This document shows, one piece after another, positions 61,080 through 64,000 of a DNA stretch of 64,000 nt (its first letter is position 1; every line of letters begins with the position of its first letter). The stretch lies in the NCBI GenBank assembly GCA_003254925.1, contig QANZ01006002.1:224263-288262 (forward strand). The letters are read 5' to 3'. The notes beneath the pieces were generated by a model. That model made no database searches and was not told where the DNA came from. It worked only from the letters and a program-made list of their open reading frames with translations. The DNA comes from Chamaecrista fasciculata. Its lineage: Eukaryota > Streptophyta > Magnoliopsida > Fabales > Fabaceae. Both the position numbers and the translations under genes were made by a program.

Positions 61080-63348
61080 ATGAGCAGCGTCGGACCAAGT
61101 GAAGGCCATGGGGAAGATGCAAGAGGTTTTCAAAACCAGCAAATGGTAGTTTTAGACTTGGACCTCAACTCTCCTCTTTGTGAGGAAAGCTTGGACGCTG
61201 CAGCTCAAGGATTGGTTCTTGTCAGTGAAAATTTGCAGTTGCAGATTCCAGGTGATGCTGAACTTGATGACGTTGTTATAATCTCCCCAAGGAAGTTTGA
61301 AGAAGTATGTTAGTCTATATCAATACTTCTATATTTTTGTCGTTGTATATGCAATTTCAAGTTGGTTAGAACTGACTTCTTACTTTGAGCTCTCTTCTTT
61401 TTAGGCAAAGAACAATTCACGAAGAAAAACTGCTCGGCGAAACTACGGAGTTATACAAGTTCTTGATGAAGATGGAAGAAACAATTCAGGTTTGTTAGAC
61501 TTCCATACATTGTTATGATTTTTGCCTGATTGTCTGACTGTAATTTTATCATGCACCATTAGCTTTGAAGGTGGTTCTTAGGCAACTGCTTAGGCTTCAA
61601 ATATAATTCCATAGATTTTGTCTACATTTTTGTTGCATTTGGCTGGTTAGGGATGATGGGTATTTAGGTAAAGTATATGCTGGCTTTCGTTGACATTCGT
61701 TAACACTTCAAATAAATATGTCAATGGAAACATTTTAGATGCCAAATATGTCACTGATCATGATATTTCACCTTTGAATTTTTAATCCACATTGTGCTGG
61801 GCCGGTGTTGGTTTTATACTGTATCATTTTACTTGTTTTCAAATAACAGTTTTTGAAGCTGTCAGTTTACTTCTCCCTATTTGTTTTTGTAATCTAATGT
61901 GTGTCCAAGAAAATCTCGATAAGGCTTACACTTGATTGCCAGTTATTGCCCCCTTTTCTATCTCCTGCAAATGCTCATATGTTGGTTTGGAAGGAACTAG
62001 GGAATGCTCTCTCCTTTTCTTTAATTTAGTTACTTTCCATTGGGTCAAAGGATGCCTTCATTTCTACTCTATCAAATTTGATTTCTACCTGCATTTTCAC
62101 CCTCTTTGTTTGTGAAGAGGCAGAAGCTGCAGGCCATAAAGCATTTGGGGTGGAAGTCTAGTAAATGTTGCCAAATTACCTTGGTAACTAAGACTGCAGT
62201 ACCCTTTTTACTTCCTTTTATGTGAGGTTCACTAACATATTTTTGGGATTACAGAATTGCTAGCAGATGGAGTTTCCTACCCTGTTAGTGATAGCAGACA
62301 TGAAACTGCACAAAACTTAGCAATTGTGGACTGTGAGCTGCGCCTACTTGTGGGAGACAGTACAAAAGCGGAGGTACTAGTGCTGCTTCTCTTTTATCAT
62401 GGTCACTAGTTGTTAGTCCTTTAGTATTTCTTTTACAGTTCTGTCATGTGGATGATTGCTGTAGCACGGTCACTCCAGATTCTTTCTGAAATCTATTTTG
62501 CTTGCTTCTGTTCATCTTATGGCTTCTGAATGGTCATATTAGACTGGTTATTATATCTAAGCATGGTGAGTCTTTTCTGGCGGGAGTCCTAGTAAGTTGC
62601 TTCTGTTCATATTAAGGGCCCATTAGTAAGTTGTCAAGGACTAATTCATTGAAAAGCTTGAACCGCGAAGTGAAAACTCAACATGATTTTCTTTTCATGA
62701 TTTAACAACATGAAAACTCAACCACGAAGTAAGTTGTCCAGAACATCATTTGACAGTCAAGAACATATAGTTTAAGCACTGTTGTATATGAATTGATAGA
62801 CAAGGTTTAAACTTTTCTCTTTAAAACTGTGATCGTGAAATATATGATTGGTTCATGGCTTTTCTTTTCTATTCCACCTTTATTTTGATAAAGATTTCAT
62901 GTCACATGGTTACCTCGCAATTTAATGGAACTGTTAAGTTTTCAAATTAGTATTGATCCTAACTATTGAAACACGTGGCTAGTAAGCTCAAAAGTCAAAA
63001 GTCAGTTATATATATTATCATTCCTAGTGCCTAATTGTATTTCATTCACATGTCTTGACAAAAAATTAAGAGGGAGATGATTTGAATTTTGGGTTGATTC
63101 TTGCATGGCAGAAAACTGTTGTTGGACCTAAAATGCTGTCTTCAAGTGAGGTCCTGCCTGAAGAACCAACATTCAGCTGTACAATTTGCATGGGCCAGCT
63201 GATCGAAGCGACATCAACAAAGTGTGGCCACATTTTCTGCAAGAAGTGCATCCAGGCGGCAATAGCTGCTCAACACAAATGTCCCACCTGCAGGCGTAAA
63301 CTTAGAAAGTCTGACATGTTTAGGGTTTATCTTCCAACAGCTAACTAG
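61080..63348 (+). CDS. RNF4-like RING-type E3 ubiquitin ligase, possible SUMO-targeted
   Basis: Four coding exons: 61080-61304, 61405-61489, 62255-62373 and 63112-63348. Phases close at 666 nt, 221 residues. The C-terminal RING is C3HC4: CTIC, then CGHIFCKKCI, then CPTCRRKL, followed by the LRKSDMFRVYLP tail typical of small RNF4-like proteins. The N-terminal half is disordered and has VVLDLDLNSP and LDDVVIISP. The latter is a hydrophobic VVII core with acidic residues before it, the form of a SUMO-interaction motif. A further GVIQVLDED stretch is similar. RNF4-type proteins bind SUMO chains and ubiquitinate the modified protein in the nucleus. The RING is certain, while the SUMO role is inferred. 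Confidence 0.92.
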
Positions 63349-63654
63349 AAGTCCATTTCATAGGCAGATCTATACAACTTGTGACTAGAAACCTCAATTC
63401 ATAGTGAAAGTCTGATTATTAAAGGTGCATTTGGTTGCAGGATAGCAGAGTATAGCATTACATTCTCATATTCAATACACTGACTGATATCTTAATTTAA
63501 AGATGGTGATCGACATTCATTACTGATTTTGTTTTTGGTGAAAACATTCATTACTGATTTGATTCCCTAGTGACACATCTTATCCTGGTAGCTAGCATTG
63601 GCCAAGGTTTCCTAAAGAGCACTGGTCAGTAGTCACGCAATTATTATACCTTAT
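63349..63654. other. 3' UTR and downstream flank of the RING gene
   Basis: No gene seen. A short direct repeat (aacattcattactgattt and close variants) occurs near 63515-63560. Confidence 0.5.
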
Positions 63655-63817
63655 CGATTTTGGCACAACGGTAAGGTTGCTACTTTGTGACCCTAAGAGG
63701 TCACGGGTTTAAATCCTGGAAACAGACTCCTTGTAGGGTAAGACTGCGTATATTTTGATCTTCCTAGACCCCACCTAGTAGGAATCTCGTGCACTGGGCC
63801 ATCCTTTTTTTTTTTTT
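63655..63817 (+). mobile_element. Second, more diverged Au-type SINE
   Basis: Box A-like TGGCACAACGGTAAGG and box B-like GGGTTTAAATCC, followed by CCCCACCTAGTAGG and GTGCACTGGGCC, then a T tail. It is the same family as the SINE in UTP20 but lacks the GGTGAGCC start and is more decayed. I could not identify a clear target duplication. The rest of the window to 64000 shows no gene. Confidence 0.85.
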
Positions 63818-64000
63818 AAATTGATCTTGCTTAGGACTGGATTTTTAGTTCTTGAAGAGGTCAACGATAGTTTTCCATTGAAAATGAGCAGCAAGCTGAA
63901 ATAGCCCCAAGCACTCACTTAAAATTAAAGCAGTCAGTATCAAATAAAATTGGGTTATTTTTTTTGGTGTTACACCAAATTATGCCCTCCTCAACTAATT

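Overview
The window is nuclear DNA of a flowering plant, most likely a eudicot. It has short exons with GT-AG introns in an AT-rich background, and the protein families, the Au-type tRNA SINEs, the plant RTE LINE fragments and the many non-autonomous DNA transposons are all plant-like. No bacterial, CRISPR or phage-like system is visible. There is one 401-base run of N (47178-47578) and a single N near 13860.

Six host genes can be modelled with splice phases that close exactly. On the minus strand, 1938-6469 encodes a 970-residue filamin-repeat / CCCH / RRM / RS-domain protein, probably a splicing regulator. On the plus strand, 15229-34416 is a large UTP20 gene (SSU processome HEAT-repeat scaffold). 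A truncated copy of its 3' part follows at 34770-37795. Next come a NIPA-type magnesium transporter (39108-42245) and a single-exon SANT/trihelix-like coiled-coil protein (43561-44904). A CENP-O-like inner-kinetochore gene lies on the minus strand (49185-55434), and an RNF4-like RING protein with SUMO-interaction-like motifs is at 61080-63348. These are unrelated housekeeping or regulatory genes and do not form a pathway.

Between and inside them lies a dense set of transposons. Two Mutator-like elements at 6877-8198 and 8288-10609 have long inverted repeats and perfect 9-bp target duplications. Both carry gene-like GC-rich cargo (Pack-MULE style), and the second also carries a telomere-like 309-bp tandem repeat. 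A mosaic element next to the assembly gap (47002-48465) carries a broken LEA2/NHL gene fragment. Two related elements at 12155-13473 and 51020-52637 share ends but not interiors. Smaller foldback elements, two Au SINEs and two RTE LINE fragments fill the rest.

The best leads are in and beside UTP20. An Au SINE sits inside what reads as an ancestral coding exon, keeps the frame open, and supplies intron-like borders, so it is a candidate for intron birth. An RTE tail has duplicated a 5' splice site exactly in frame. Two introns use GC donors. The downstream partial copy has a 1,255-bp stretch, mostly intron, that is identical to the parent while the flanking exons differ, which suggests gene conversion or an assembly problem.
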